64,000 bases of DNA. Origin: Pelobates cultripes. Lineage: Eukaryota > Chordata > Amphibia > Anura > Pelobatidae. The position numbers and the translations under genes were made by a program. The stretch spans positions 209,083,777 through 209,147,776 of the forward strand of contig OW240914.1 in assembly GCA_933207985.1 (NCBI GenBank). The letters run 5' to 3'. The first letter of the stretch is position 1. Each line of letters opens with the position of its first letter. Under the pieces are notes generated by a model. The model was given only the letters and a program-made list of their open reading frames with translations, had not been told where the DNA came from and did no database searches. Below are positions 46,736 to 58,685 of the stretch, one piece after another.

Positions 46736-47094
46736 TGCATATATACATCAGAAACAGAACAATGAACATCAGAAGCTGTTTCAGTTAATCAGAGAATTGG
46801 GACATGATAATACAGTGTGGACAGAACAGGAATTTAAATCAGGGTCATTCATAAAGTCTACTCCCAGTCCATTTTAAGTCCATTGGACTGCTTGGTCGTT
46901 CTAAAGGGACACTGTCAGATAATTCTTCAAGGCCAGTACTAACAAAAAATTACAAATTATATACCAACCGGAAATGAATGGTGTTTAATAAGACCAATTA
47001 AAATTGTAGTATCTAAGTAGCATCCCTAGTAATATTATAGATGCAATGAGTTCTGTATATTGATGCACAAAATATATAATGGAAAGGACTGTTC

Positions 47095-47594
47095 TTTAAA
47101 GGGACACTGTATCTTTGATTACTCCCAGCAGCTGATTACGGGGATAAGAGAAAGCAGAAAGATCTTCTTTGTTATTGCGTAAGGCAATGGCAGCGTAAGA
47201 CCCTGTGGTGCTTTCCAGCCTAACAGCACTATAACCATTTCATCTCATTGAATTGTTTATAGAGTCCTTTGGTACTGCCCCTCTAGTCAGTGCTAAACCA
47301 GTTTCAAGCAATTTAGATTGAAATAATGGTCCCTGACTACCCACATCCAAGCCCACAAAGAAGGTATGGTTAAATCAGAGTTTAAACAGCTATATCCATT
47401 AATATCAGTAATGGGCACTGTGATAGGCTGAGTAGCCATGGCTACTCAGGCTAATGCTTCCTCCTTCATCCAAGCAACACAGAGTGGATGGGCTTTTGGG
47501 AGCTCTTGTGTAGCATTAAACCATTAAAAATTGTTTAGTGCTGACTGGAAAGACAATAGCAATTACAGTTACAGTGCCTACAGTGTGCCTTTAA
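47095..47594. mobile_element. AAAGGG...CCCTTT MITE, reverse copy
   Basis: The ends TTAAAGGGACACTGTA and TACAGTGTGCCTTTAA are inverted repeats. Internal ATGGGCACTGTGATAGGCT is the reverse complement of the block at about 19033 in the 18812 element. Confidence 0.72.
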
Positions 47595-47750
47595 TATACA
47601 GAAGAAGATGTCTAGGCACTGGTTTTAAATCACTGCAGCCTTTATTGGATCATTACACACTGGTCTTTGCCATGAGTAGCACATGCCAGTCTGTAATGTT
47701 CTAATAAAGACTCTTGTGATTTTGAGTTCTTAGAAATCTTCTTCTGCCTA
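47585..47750. repeat. Imperfect foldback segment
   Basis: GAAGAAGATGTCTAG at about 47601 is mirrored by AGAAATCTTCTTC near 47740, and CAGCCTTTATTGGA by CTAATAAAGACTC, so the segment can form a long imperfect hairpin. Termini are not resolved. Confidence 0.55.
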
Positions 47751-48119
47751 TTAAGTGTATCTGGAGCATCGAGTTTTTTTTGGATATCTCGTACTTTGTT
47801 TAAAAGTGACACTGGTTAATGGAGTGCAGTTTCTCACTTTGGATATTTAGATAAGTTCAGTGTCCTTCTCAGCAGTCTACTAGCTTGTTTGTACTTCAAG
47901 GTTCTGAAAAATTTGTTGAAGAGCCATCACCAATGCCTTGTTACAGAATTATTCACAAATGTCAATAACAAGTTCAAAAGTCCACACCACTTTTCTAAGG
48001 TCCATTGCTAACACACTCTAAATGGTCAATTTCAGGTCCTTACTCTATTACAAGGATGGCCATTTAAGTCCATTTCAAAGTATGCTTCTAATGACTACTG
48101 CACAGACCTTTCACTAGAC

Positions 48120-51100
48120 ATGTGCAAGATCATTCTGCAGGATCCAATCAATCATTTTCCACAAAATGCATGAAAAGTAAAACTTCACATGAATTTATCT
48201 CTGACAATACACAGCGTGTAAAATAACATTGTTGTAGTCCTATTGAGCTGTTAACCAAATCATTGTTTTAATTGTAGACAAGGTTCATAAATGAATCTCA
48301 TGGTCCATGACCAAAACAGAAAATAATAATAGCTTGGGCCAATTGTTTTTTTTAGACATACCATCATTCAGGTTCATAGATATTGTGCTCAGCCAGATAA
48401 AATGCTCTCAGCTAACATGCCTTTTATTTGATTGACAAATTCTTAATTTGTCAGTGACATTGTTCAGGCCTTTTTTATTCAAAACAACAGTAAAAGACTT
48501 TGAAAGAATTTTTTTTCTCCCGGTTAACAAGAAAATAAGATTCTTCAATAGAGGACATCCAAAATAATGTATCGATTAAACTGCTTGGACGTTTAAGAAT
48601 ATCACAAGAGAACCTACTGTACTCATTGGTACTGTACGTACATTGGTGCCTTTTGAAGTAGGTGTTTGTTTTGATCATAGGTGTTTTCTGTTGTTTGCAT
48701 ATATTTTCCATTATAATTATTATTATTATTATTATTTTTAGGTCCTAATCTCTTGGCAGTTAGCTTTTTATTTTAAGTTAATATTTTCATAATTATTACA
48801 ACATATTTTACTTATATGTTTTATGTTATTTTTCATTTTTGGTTGTGTAGCATTTCTTTGTGTTTATACCTTTTTCTATAAGTATTGCTATTCTATATCA
48901 TCACGTAGCAACATAGTAAGATTATCTCTTAGACTCATGGGTATTTTCCATAGAGTTTCTAATTATAGCTCTACGTATTTCTTTACAGGGTTAATTTTCA
49001 TTAGCATATTTAATTATTCATTACTTTGTCTTATATCCATACAATAACTGCACGTCTGCGCATTCAGCAAAATACAATTAAGTATTAGACACAATGTAAG
49101 AAAGAAGTGCATAACAAGCAGTACAAGTTTTGTTTTATTTTTAAATCATATACATTATCACTCATTTAAAGATTTAATATATATATATATATTTTTTTTT
49201 TATATATATATATTTTTTTAACACTACTGTGTTACTGTTTTGGTGTTACTGTTCACTCATTGTTGCATGTCAATTTAAGTACAGTTATTTCTATAGCCCA
49301 TTATATGTATTTTCATGTTTTATTATTTGTAAGAAATAATGTTATGACAATTTCATTGATTTATTTAGAAGGATCTGGTGGTAATGGTTTTGAATTATTG
49401 TTTTTTCCTTGTATTTTTCTGCCAGAGGATAGAGAACGTAATTTATAAGCTATAGGGATGTGTTGTGATGTTTCATGTAGCTAAAGTATGTTATGTGTGT
49501 TTTGTTCAGAATGTGGATAAATAAGGAAAACTAATACTCTGTTGCTTATATGGACTCTCATTGTCAAATATTTTTTCTGAGAGGGCCTGAGAAAAATTAG
49601 CACCAAGTGAAAAGGGCAAATGGGGCTCTTTCCCTGCTCTTTGGGGGTCCTATGGTTGTGGTAGATGAGATCAAGAGTTTCTCATACACATACACCAAAT
49701 GTATGCCTGATCTCATACTACCCCTTGTTTTCAAGGCTTTACTCCTGAAAAAAAAAAAAAAACACAACAGATTGCATTAGGGTATGTAATGTACATTTGT
49801 TTTTTGTTTTTACAAGAAGGATAAAGAAAAAGTTACACAGAGCAAGAAAAGTCAGATGTAAAGCGTGTCTTCATCTGACCCTACTATCAGTATTTTATAT
49901 TTAATATCACTTTTATAATGGCATTTAAATATTGGCAATCTTTTATCAATAAAAATAATGCTATTTAACCTGTAGTGCATTGTACATTAACAATTAAAAA
50001 ATTAATTTCTCATAAAATAAATAAATCAGTACTTGCACTAAAATATAAGAAGCACCAACACAAAATAACTATTTATTTTATGACCTTCCTAGTCATCCAT
50101 TTAAATAATATGGTCTATGTTCAGCTTTCATATGACCATAATAATAATGTCCACTGGAATACGTATGCTTGTACCAGTCTATGCCGCACATAACAACTGA
50201 TTTCTAAAATATTAGTCAAATAAAAAATAGCTTTATATCCAGATGTTTAATGTCCAGTATCAGGGTGAGATGCTCAATTGGTTTTTCATTTGGGAGCATT
50301 TGGTTCACAGATCATGCATTAAATCCGCTCGACTGCACATTAATTGAGAAGTACTCCTCTGACTACACTGCTATTGAGACTATTTTAAAATGTATTAGCA
50401 ATAAAGAAATGTAGCTTGCATACAATTTCGGATGAACCTCTGCCCTCTTTTAAATAACCAGTTATTTCAAAAATCCATGCTGGAAAGTAGTTTTCCTGCC
50501 ACAGATCATATATTTGACTTTTTGAAGTTATTTAAAGGTCACTCCCCAGATTTCCTTTTTCACGACTTGTAAGCCACATTATATATGTTCCAAGTGCATT
50601 TATAAGAGGTTTTTTTTCTTTTAGGGAGGGCTTTAAATGTTATCACACTGAGAATTCTTTGAACCGTAATTAACTGCTTCTGCAAATCATAAATCAGATC
50701 CATAAATCACCTTTTACCTTTTTCTCTCTGTGAAACATGAGTGTCATTTTCTAAATCATTCCTGCAACTTCCACCTTGAGCAAGGAATGTAAATTGTAAT
50801 AAAAAAATAAGATAATGTAAAGTGAATCATAGATCTTTTTGTTTGTGTGTGGGTATTTTGTTTTAAATGGAGGTGGTTATGAACCATTGAGAGATTTCTC
50901 AATTTGTACTTCCAAGAAATGGTTCTTGAGTCATATTAATCTGTTTTTTATTTTTAAATTATAAGTGTTGTGATTATTGGCTCTTATAACTCTTCTACAA
51001 CTCCTAGTTTTATAGTAGTTGTAGTCAATCTGATGTTTGTATGACTTCCTTCTCTAATTAGTGTTTGATTTAGTTTTTATCACATTTTCTCTCTTCTTAT
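48120..51100. other. TSPAN9: TSPAN9 intron, no gene seen
   Basis: AT-rich, with an ATTATT microsatellite at 48715-48737, a TA/T tract at 49178-49220 and an A16 run near 49749. Short frames here have no recognisable content. Confidence 0.6.
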
Positions 51101-51110
51101 ACTTTGCACA

Positions 51111-51477
51111 CAGTTGCGGAACTGCCGCTTTTGCAGGGGTCGCTGCTGCGACCAGGCCCATCACTCCAGGAGGTCCGACCACCCTGCGGACCCCTGCGAC
51201 CGGTTGCCCACCGCCATGCGTTGCGGCCGTCAGCCCGCGTGGTGTAACCACCGGGGTCGCATGTTCAGGGGCCCATCAGGTGGTCCATGCTTTGTCACGC
51301 TGCCACACTGGGAGGAAGTGACTGCCCCGGTCACTCCTCCCAGCAACCACCGGGAGCTGCGCGGTAGGAAGGAGAGGAGGGAGTCAGAGTGGGAACATAT
51401 GCGGTGGGGGTAGACGTATGGGGGGACCCCAGGGCAATTTCTGCACTGGGGCCCCGTGGTTTCTATTTACGCCTCTG
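51111..51477. mobile_element. 367-bp GC-rich hAT-like MITE with 8-bp target duplication
   Basis: The element is flanked by TTTGCACA at 51103-51110 and 51478-51485. It starts CAGTTGCGGAACTGCCGC and ends TATTTACGCCTCTG; the reverse complement of the end, CAGAGGCGTAAATA, matches CAGNNGCGNAA of the start. The interior has GGAGGAAGTGACTG and GTCACTCCTCCCAG in inverted order, a motif shared with 5945-5990. GC content is far above the surrounding intron. It sits about 550 bp upstream of a TSPAN9 exon. Confidence 0.88.
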
Positions 51478-52027
51478 TTTGCACACCTACATTTTAGATA
51501 CTGGATGGGAATATGCAATTTTTGTGTTTAATTGTTCTCTACCTTCTCCTTATTATCGCAGTTTCAATTGGTATTCAGTTTCTTTAAAACACTTTAATAT
51601 TTGAATGTGTTGATATTTTTTTCTCTATAAATTATTTCATAGTTGTATTATACGGTTAGAGGAAATGAGGCAAAGTACAAACTAATTCATTGTTTTGGTT
51701 TACTACACAAATTAAATTGAAATAATCCATAACTGAATGTTTAAATAAAAAATCTCTACAACATATTAATTTATTTTTATAATACCTTGATATAAACAGT
51801 TTGGCAGTTTAGAGAATTTCACATTGATAAAAACTACATATAGCTTCTGATCTACTTTAAACTCGCAGGCAGACGATGGTATGATGTTCTAATGAATGGT
51901 GATGTGTAGTTTTTATTAATTTGTAAGTAGTATTGTCTCCTTAAGAGTTGAATGTAAAAATCTTTCTTTTAGTTCCTTAGAAGCAAAAAACAATAATTTG
52001 TATGATTATTTACATTTCATTTTTTAG

Positions 52028-52129
52028 ATCAACGAGAATGCAAAGCAGGACTTGAAAGAAGGTTTATTGCTTTACAATACAGAAAATAATGTTGGACTGA
52101 AGAATGCGTGGAACATTATTCAGGCTGAA
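52028..52129 (+). CDS. TSPAN9: TSPAN9 exon encoding residues 111-144 (EC2, first part)
   Basis: This 102-nt exon encodes 34 residues starting INENAKQDLKEGLLLY and ending NAWNIIQAE. It forms helices A and B of the large extracellular loop, the conserved part that packs on the membrane domain and takes part in homodimer contacts in tetraspanins. The acceptor is TTTTTTAG ending at 52027 and the donor GTGGGT starts at 52130. Both borders are phase 0. The preceding intron is 14.2 kb and holds the L2 fragment, several DNA transposons and a GC-rich hAT-like element that ends about 550 bp upstream of this exon. None of them appears to disturb the splice sites. Confidence 0.95.
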
Positions 52130-53600
52130 GTGGGTTCCTTTGTTTTTACATGTGTATATTGCTTCTGAAAGTGTAATTTCACAATACAATCTAATGCTTA
52201 AAAAGAGGATTTATGTGTAGTACTGTCAAAACCCAGTCACAATTATTCCTAACATATTCCACTTCATATGCTAGCCACACTGTGTACTTATTTAAAATTG
52301 AAGAGTGGAAGATGTAAAGGTATTGTATTCAATTACTGTTGTATAAAAAGGGTAGTGTATACATTATTATATTGCTATCACATTCTGCCTGTTTCTCAGT
52401 GTTTTTTGTTTGTTTTTGTTTTTCTGCTTATTTGCATATGACTAGGGTCTCCATGAATCTAACAGGTCATTTAGGTGTGAGCCATCTGCTCATTGTACCT
52501 AAAGGAAATCACTTATGACCCGGTGATGAGGTCTGATGCTGAAATTATTGCCTGTGGTTTCAACATTTTTGGGGCAAAGCATTGTGGGTATGGATTATTC
52601 ACAGTGCAGGCAACTGTGTTTTTGCCTCTTCTTAATGTTCTTAGAAATTAATATTTTAGAATTTACACTGACTACTTTTTCCCAGTAGATGTGCAATGTG
52701 ACATAGAGGAATTCCAATATTCTTAGGATGTGCATAAGGCTATCCAGGGATCTTGTTATGTACAAATTAGTTCTTAACTGTGAAAGTCAAAACTATGCTT
52801 CCATTTTGTTCTTTGCTTTATTTTGTAGTGCTTTATAAATTACCTCTACCTTGAGATCACAATTTTTAAATCTGCCTTTATAAAAATGAAATAAGAATTC
52901 TGCCTAAAATGGTAGCTTTGATTGGGGTGCAAAGGCAGTTCAGAAACATCTAGCAGTTTAGAGACTCACAGTGTAACCATGAAAGAAAGATCAACTGACG
53001 TTATGACGGGCTGCTGGCAATGTTATGAGCTCAGCAAGTTTTGTTGCGATTACCTGTCACTGAGGGACTTAACATAGAAAAATCCATTCCCAAAATGTGC
53101 CTCTTCAAATTAAATCAGGTATCCAAGTTATAATTATTATAGAGTGGTTTCTTTTGACAGACTTGCATTAATACTCTGTGGAACTTCATATATAAAATAT
53201 ATGTTGGAGATGTCATTAGCCTGATAGTCATATAGTTAGTGGTTTAGCAAGCCCAGGGGATATAAGTCAATCTCTTTGTTTTTCTGATAATGTAAAGCAA
53301 AGGGTTGCCTTTTCTACAGGACAATATAGGGAACCGTACAAAACCAACCCCTCTGATAGGTTCCTTGTCTACTAATTTTGTGCCACATGCATCTAGTGGA
53401 AAATATAAAAGGAGGCTATTGTGTGCCACAAATGGCAAACTACTCTAGAGCAGACTTGAAATGATAAAGCAGAGCTGTGCAGTTTCTGCCTTCAATTTTT
53501 TTTTTTTTTTAAATGGCCTTCCGTCTGTTATGAAGAAGGAGAGAGGTTTGCCCAGTACCAACTAATCATTAGGAAAGGATCTGGTTAGGCAAACTAGAAA
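52130..53600. other. TSPAN9: TSPAN9 intron, no gene seen
   Basis: Mostly unique-looking sequence with a T-run at 53499-53510. No gene. Confidence 0.6.
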
Positions 53601-53891
53601 ACAGGACACAACAGGGGCGTACATAGAGCATTTGGCACGCGGCGCGGGTCCTAGTTTTGGCACCCTCCCCCTGCACTTTAAAATTTAAAAAACACCCACA
53701 ATTTTTTTTAATGTATGTAGCATTGAGCAGTGCTTGCGTGTTTCAATGTAAGCATGCTTTTGTATGGAGTAAGTGTGAGTGAATGTAGGGGTGTGTTTGT
53801 ATGTAGTGTTGGCATTTTAATGCAGGCATGCTTTTGTGTGTAGTGTTGGCGAGATGCAGTGGTGTGGTTATATATAATGGTGATGTTTTAA

Positions 53892-53963
53892 CCCCTTAAG
53901 GACACAACTTCTGGAATAAAAGGGAATCATGACGGAGTATTTCCATCATGTGTCCTTAAGGGG
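53892..53963. mobile_element. TTAA-flanked palindromic MITE, third copy, nested in a hAT-like element
   Basis: This 72-bp copy begins CCCCTTAAGGACACAACTTC and ends GTCCTTAAGGGG, with TTAA at 53888-53891 and 53964-53967. It lies near the left end of the large GC-rich element 53612-56512 and so inserted there after, or travelled with, that element. Confidence 0.87.
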
Positions 53964-54559
53964 TTAATACAGAGGTGTGTTTGTATGTAGTGTTTACACT
54001 GGAATGCAGGGATGTGTTTGTGTGTAGTGTTGGCAAGATGCTGAGCTGTATGCAGATATATACACACACTGACACACATGCAGATACAGACACACATTTA
54101 CACACATGCAACTACACAGACACACATACAGATACACAATGCCATCCTCCCGTTTAGTACCTGCTGGCTGAGGCTGTTGGGAGTTGGGCTCTAGTTCTCT
54201 CCCAATCAGTGCCACCCTCCATCCTGCGTGTCTCAGTGTTAGCTGAGAGGAAGTGACTGAATTTCACTTCCCCCAGGGCTGCCATTATATTATTACAGAA
54301 GCCTGGTCCCACCATTAAAGCACCACAGCGCACAACTGGGTCCCTGAAGCAGTGGTGACTCTAGGAACAATATATAGGAGAGGCAGGGGTGTATATGGCA
54401 GGGAGGGTATTATGACAGGGCGGGGGTGTATATGGCAGAGAGGGCAGGGGTGTTGAAATTTAAAAAACAACTACTTGTCCAGGGACTAAAGTGTTTGCCC
54501 AATCTACTTGTCTGCCGTGACATTCTACTTGTCCTGATACAAATCTTTATTGATAGTAA

Positions 54560-54780
54560 TTTAGGAGACAGACCTGGTGTAGGGAACATAGTGTGGGGTG
54601 ATAGGGATGTAGTATGGGTAAGACACATAGTATGGGGTGATAGGGATGTAGTATGGGTAAGACACATAGTGTGGGGTGGGATAGGGATGTAGTATGGGTA
54701 AGACACATAGTGTGGGGTGGGATAGGGATGTAGTGTGTGTAGGGCATTGTAAGGCACATAGTGTGCTGTGGGATAGGGAT
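54560..54780. repeat. Minisatellite, about 40-bp unit
   Basis: Repeats of ATAGTGTGGGGTGGGATAGG followed by GATGTAGTATGGGTAAGACA, four to five copies, inside the 53612-56512 element. The copies differ mostly by presence of GTGGG. Confidence 0.9.
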
Positions 54781-54784
54781 GGCA

Positions 54785-56160
54785 GAGTGAGGCGGGGACA
54801 GGTGGCAGAGCGTAGGAGGGAGGGGCTGACAGAGCGTGGGAGGGAGTGACAGGTAGCAGAGTGAGGGAAAGAGGGAGTGACAGGTGGCAGAGTGAGGGAA
54901 AGAGAGAGTGACAGGTGGCAGAGTGAGGGAAGGAGGGAGTGACAGGTGGCAGAGTGAGTGAGGGGGTGGCAGAGTGAGGGGATGACAGGTCGCAGAGTGA
55001 GGGGGTGGTTAGTGACAGAGTGACTGAGGGAGGGGGTGACAGGGTGACTAAGGGAGGGGGTGACAGGTGACTGAGTGAGGGGTATCAGTGTGACTGTGGA
55101 GGGTGACTGGTGACAGAGTGACTGAGGGAGGGGTGACAGGGTGACTGAGGGAGGGGGTGACTGGTGACAGATTGACTGAGGGGAGGTGACTGGTGACTGA
55201 GGGATAGGGTGACAGGGTGACTGAGGGAGGGGATAACTGGTGGCAGAGTGAGGGGGTGACTGGTGGCAGACTGAGGGGGTAACAGAGTGACTGAGGGAGG
55301 GAGTGACAGAGTGACACAGGGAGGTGACTGGTGACAGAGGTGATAGGTGACAGGAGTGACTGAAGGAGGGTGACAGTGACTGAGGGAGGAGAGGTGACAG
55401 GAGGTGACTGGGGAGTGACAGAGGTGACTGAGGGAAGTGACAGGGGTGGCTGAGGGAGTAGGTGACTGACAGAAGTGGCTGAGGTGTTTGACTGAGGGGT
55501 TACTGGTGAGCAGAGAGGTGACTGGTGACAGAGTGACAGAGGTGACTGAGGAGAGGTGACTGGTGACAGGAGTGACTGGGGAGGAGTGACGAGTGACAGA
55601 GCGTGAGGGTGACAGAGGTGTCACAAGGGAGAGTGACTAGTGACAAGTGACACAAGGGTAACAAGAGGTAACTAAAGGTTAACAAGTAACTGAGAGAAGT
55701 GACATGTGACAAGTGGCTAAAGGTGAATAAGTGGCAGTGACTGAGGTGACAGGAGTGACTAAGGGTAACAGAGGTAAACTGAGTGAATGGCAAGGAGTGA
55801 CTGAGGTAACAAGGAGTGATGACAGGTGTGGCTAGTAGCGGAGGGATGACAGGGTGACTGGGGGTGACTGGTGACAGGGTGACTGGGGGAGGTGACAGGT
55901 TGACTGAGGGGGTGACTGATGGGGGGTGACAGGTGACTGATGGGGGTGACTTGGGGTGACTGAGGGAGGGTGACAGGGTGACTGAGGGAGGGGGTGAGAG
56001 GGTGACTGGTAGGTGTGACAGGGTGACTGAGTGGGGGGTGACAGAGTGACTGAGGGTGGGGTTGAGAGGGTTACTGAGGGAGGGGGTGAGAGGGTGACTG
56101 TGGTATGGGGTGAGAGGGTGACTGGGGGGGTGACAGGGTGACTGAGGGAGGGGGTGAGGG
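54785..56160. repeat. 1.4-kb degenerate GTGAC/GAGGGAGG minisatellite
   Basis: A long purine-rich array of loosely ordered units such as GTGACAGGTGGCAGAGTGAG and GTGACTGAGGGAGGGGGTGA. It is inside the 53612-56512 element. Strand asymmetry is strong (G-rich on +), so it yields long open frames rich in Ser, Pro, Leu and Thr on the minus strand. These are not genes. Confidence 0.93.
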
Positions 56161-56520
56161 TGAATTTACAATAATAATACTATCTTACCATGATTCAGGG
56201 GCTGTCTCTCTCCATCCCAGCCCAGGGTCAGGCAGTGCAGCCGGTGCAGGCAGAGTGGCCACAGGGGAGAAACCTTGCAGAATACACGCTCTGTGACCCC
56301 CTGCTGGCACACTCCATAACAACCTCCCTGGTGCTCAGTGATGACTGGGAATCCCCTCCCTGTGTACTGACTCACTGACTGAGCGCCGGAGCCGCAAGGG
56401 AAAGGATTGTTATTGTGACCAGCAGGAGGTACAGAGTGTGGCACCCCCTTACTGAGTGGCACCCGGGGCGGACCGCCCCCCTCACCCTTCCCCCCCCCTT
56501 AGTACGCCACTGGGACACAA

Positions 56521-57939
56521 TCAAGAAATACATGTCTTGTAATTATATAAATATACAGTATCTATTTGTCTGTTTGTCTACCTACCTGTCTGTCTATAAA
56601 AAAAGTCTATATTGTTTTACTACAAAGATCGCTTTCCTGTGAAGTAGTTCGAATCTCATGACAGTACATGACCCCTCATTCTTTATTTCTGTCAGTGAAC
56701 AGGCTACCAGACAGCTGGAGGTATCAGTCTCTTTATTTAGGTCAAAGCTGAGCATAATTTAGTAAAAGTGTCACACTCGAGGTTCTTGTGAAGACCATGC
56801 TATTCACAACTGATATAATATAATACATGATTAAGGTCAAAATGTCATGGATCAAATATTGACAGCGAAATGATTCCCTACTTTCTTTTCACAAGGTCTC
56901 TGATGGCTCCTTTTTGGGTTACAGTGCAACCTATTCCTTCCTTATTTTCTAAATGTATTGTGTGCTACATATTTTGATTATCATTGTTTTTTACCACTAG
57001 AGAAATCACAATGTATCCTTCCTGGTAAAGTATTTTATACAAAAATAAACAAATCATGATAATAATAATCATGACATGCCTGACATTCTCACCTCAAATC
57101 CCCATTTATTATAATTACCCTTTTCATTTGAAGCCTATTATAAAATTGTTATTATATGAGAACACATTTGAAGCAAGCTAAACTCATAAATACATAGGGA
57201 CAGTCAATGAGTTTGCTTCCCTAATTCCTAGGGCTATAGCAATATTCTCAGTTTACTGGTGCCGTAAAATGGGCTTGTTAATTCCTGTCATTAGGTTGAT
57301 ATGGTAAGGGGGAAGGTTAGTGAGAAGGTTAATTGTGCATCAGTAATGCAAGTGAAAAAAAAATAAATCTATTTTCCTGTAGATGCAGAAAAAAATGTTA
57401 AATATATCTGCACTTTTATGCTTAATCAAATTAAGAAAATATTACTTTTACCAAGAGTAGTTCTACTGTTAGCAGGCAACGAGCAGGATATTTATACTGT
57501 GTAGTAACCCTGAATCTCAAAAGGAGGTTATATGTTCTCAGAATATCTAATTAAAAGTTAAATTAACACTCGTGACTGTCAATGAGTAATTTCTGATATA
57601 TTTAATTTTCACTTATCGCTACCTAACATGGAGAAAAAACAGCGATGGCAAGCAGGAGGTACTCAAAACTGCTAATGAATTGCCGGTAGACATACATTAA
57701 TTTCACATATCCAAACATTAAACCACTTATCTTCCCTATTTCTTAACTCAAGCAAATAATATTTTGTTGCTCAACTTTCAACGTCGACGTGGTCGTTGGT
57801 TTAATTTGTCCATGCCTTAATATTTTAATTTATTTCCTACAATTAATACTATTTAGATTTAAATATACAATATTTATTCTTTCTCTCTATGTGTCCTTTT
57901 TTCTATTTATAAAACAGTGATCAGCTTTGCAAATTATTT
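56521..57939. other. TSPAN9: TSPAN9 intron, no gene seen
   Basis: AT-rich, starting with a CTGTCTGT-type patch at 56560-56595. No coding content. Confidence 0.6.
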
Positions 57940-58365
57940 GGATATATACATTACACATATTACTGCAAGCTTTATTGCTTTGGAGCTCTGTGATGTAGCT
58001 AATATTACTGTGGAGTTTTGCCTTATGTTCATGCATGCAGTATTAGTTGTATTGCTGTGGAAATCAACACAACACCTATTGCTCATTACTGGAAGTTTTA
58101 TTGTTGAGGAGCACTGTGATACTTTCATAAATAATGTACATAACTGTGGTTTACAGCTGTTGACCTGTGTGATACATTCACACATTACTCTAAGTTCTGA
58201 AGAGATATATGGATGTGATATGAATGTGATCTTTGATATAGTCATACATATACCACTTCTTACCATTAGTTGTATTGCTGTGAACGGTTTGATAAACACT
58301 CTCCACACAATACTAAATATGTAATTGCACTTATACATATTACTTTGAGTTTGGGTTTACGTTGC
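57940..58365. repeat. Degenerate minisatellite with long open frames on both strands
   Basis: Diverged units related to CATTACTGGAAGTTTTATTG followed by TTGAGGAGCACTGTGAT recur at about 57955, 58045, 58085, 58180, 58260 and 58335. The 135-codon (+) and 134-codon (-) frames over almost the same interval are explained by this repeat. Confidence 0.7.
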
Positions 58366-58614
58366 AGTTTTATGTACTCTAAACTTAATAAACCTATTGG
58401 AATGTATAGGAATAAAAGAGGACTAAATAACTCTTAATCCCAAAGAGTATGCCATTGTAAAATGTGTTAAGCACTACTGTATGTGGATCAAATGGACAGT
58501 GCAAATTACATTCAGTCTTACAATTCCTCCCAAAGGGTGACACTTGGAAAATACACTAATGATAAACTCTGTGGTGAATCGATCTATAAACCACTGCAAC
58601 AGAAAAAATGCCAA

Positions 58615-58685
58615 AAGATGATGGAACAAATGTACAGTGTGATGCAACCTGATGATGGAACAAATGTACAGCGTGATGAAACATG
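58615..58685. repeat. 34-bp direct repeat, two copies
   Basis: GATGATGGAACAAATGTACA followed by GTGTGATGCAACCT or GCGTGATGAAACAT, side by side, about 230 bp upstream of the CCG exon. Confidence 0.9.

Larger units (their letters stand above)
46219..48115. repeat. Degenerate GGTCATTCTAAA-type repeat zone, interrupted
   Basis: Short diverged units such as AAAGGTCATTCTCAAAGGTC (46384), GTCCACTGGTTGGTCATTTT (46324), AAGTCCATTGGACTGCTTGG (46876), CTAAGGTCCATTGCTAACAC (47995) and AAGTCCATTTCAAAGTATGC (48066) recur in clusters at 46219-46410, 46845-46905 and 47965-48085. Between them lie the L2 tail and the AAAGGGACAC-type MITEs. It reads as one old minisatellite broken up by later insertions. Confidence 0.6.
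53612..56512. mobile_element. 2.9-kb hAT-like nonautonomous transposon with 8-bp target duplication
   Basis: The left end CAGGGGCGTACATAGAGCAT and the right end, whose reverse complement is CAGTGGCGTACTAAGG, form short terminal inverted repeats. The element is flanked by the exact 8-bp direct repeat GGACACAA (53604-53611 and 56513-56520), diagnostic of hAT-superfamily insertion. No transposase is visible. The interior holds the TTAA MITE at 53892, a CA-rich patch at 54050-54140, and two minisatellite blocks. Just inside both ends are GGCAC(C)-rich segments. Open frames within it are repeat artefacts. Confidence 0.9.

Noticed and set aside
55048..55793. Minus-strand frames of 89-179 codons rich in Ser, Pro, Leu and Thr
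   Set aside because: They are the complement of the GTGAC/GAGGG minisatellite; all frames read as similar low-complexity strings.
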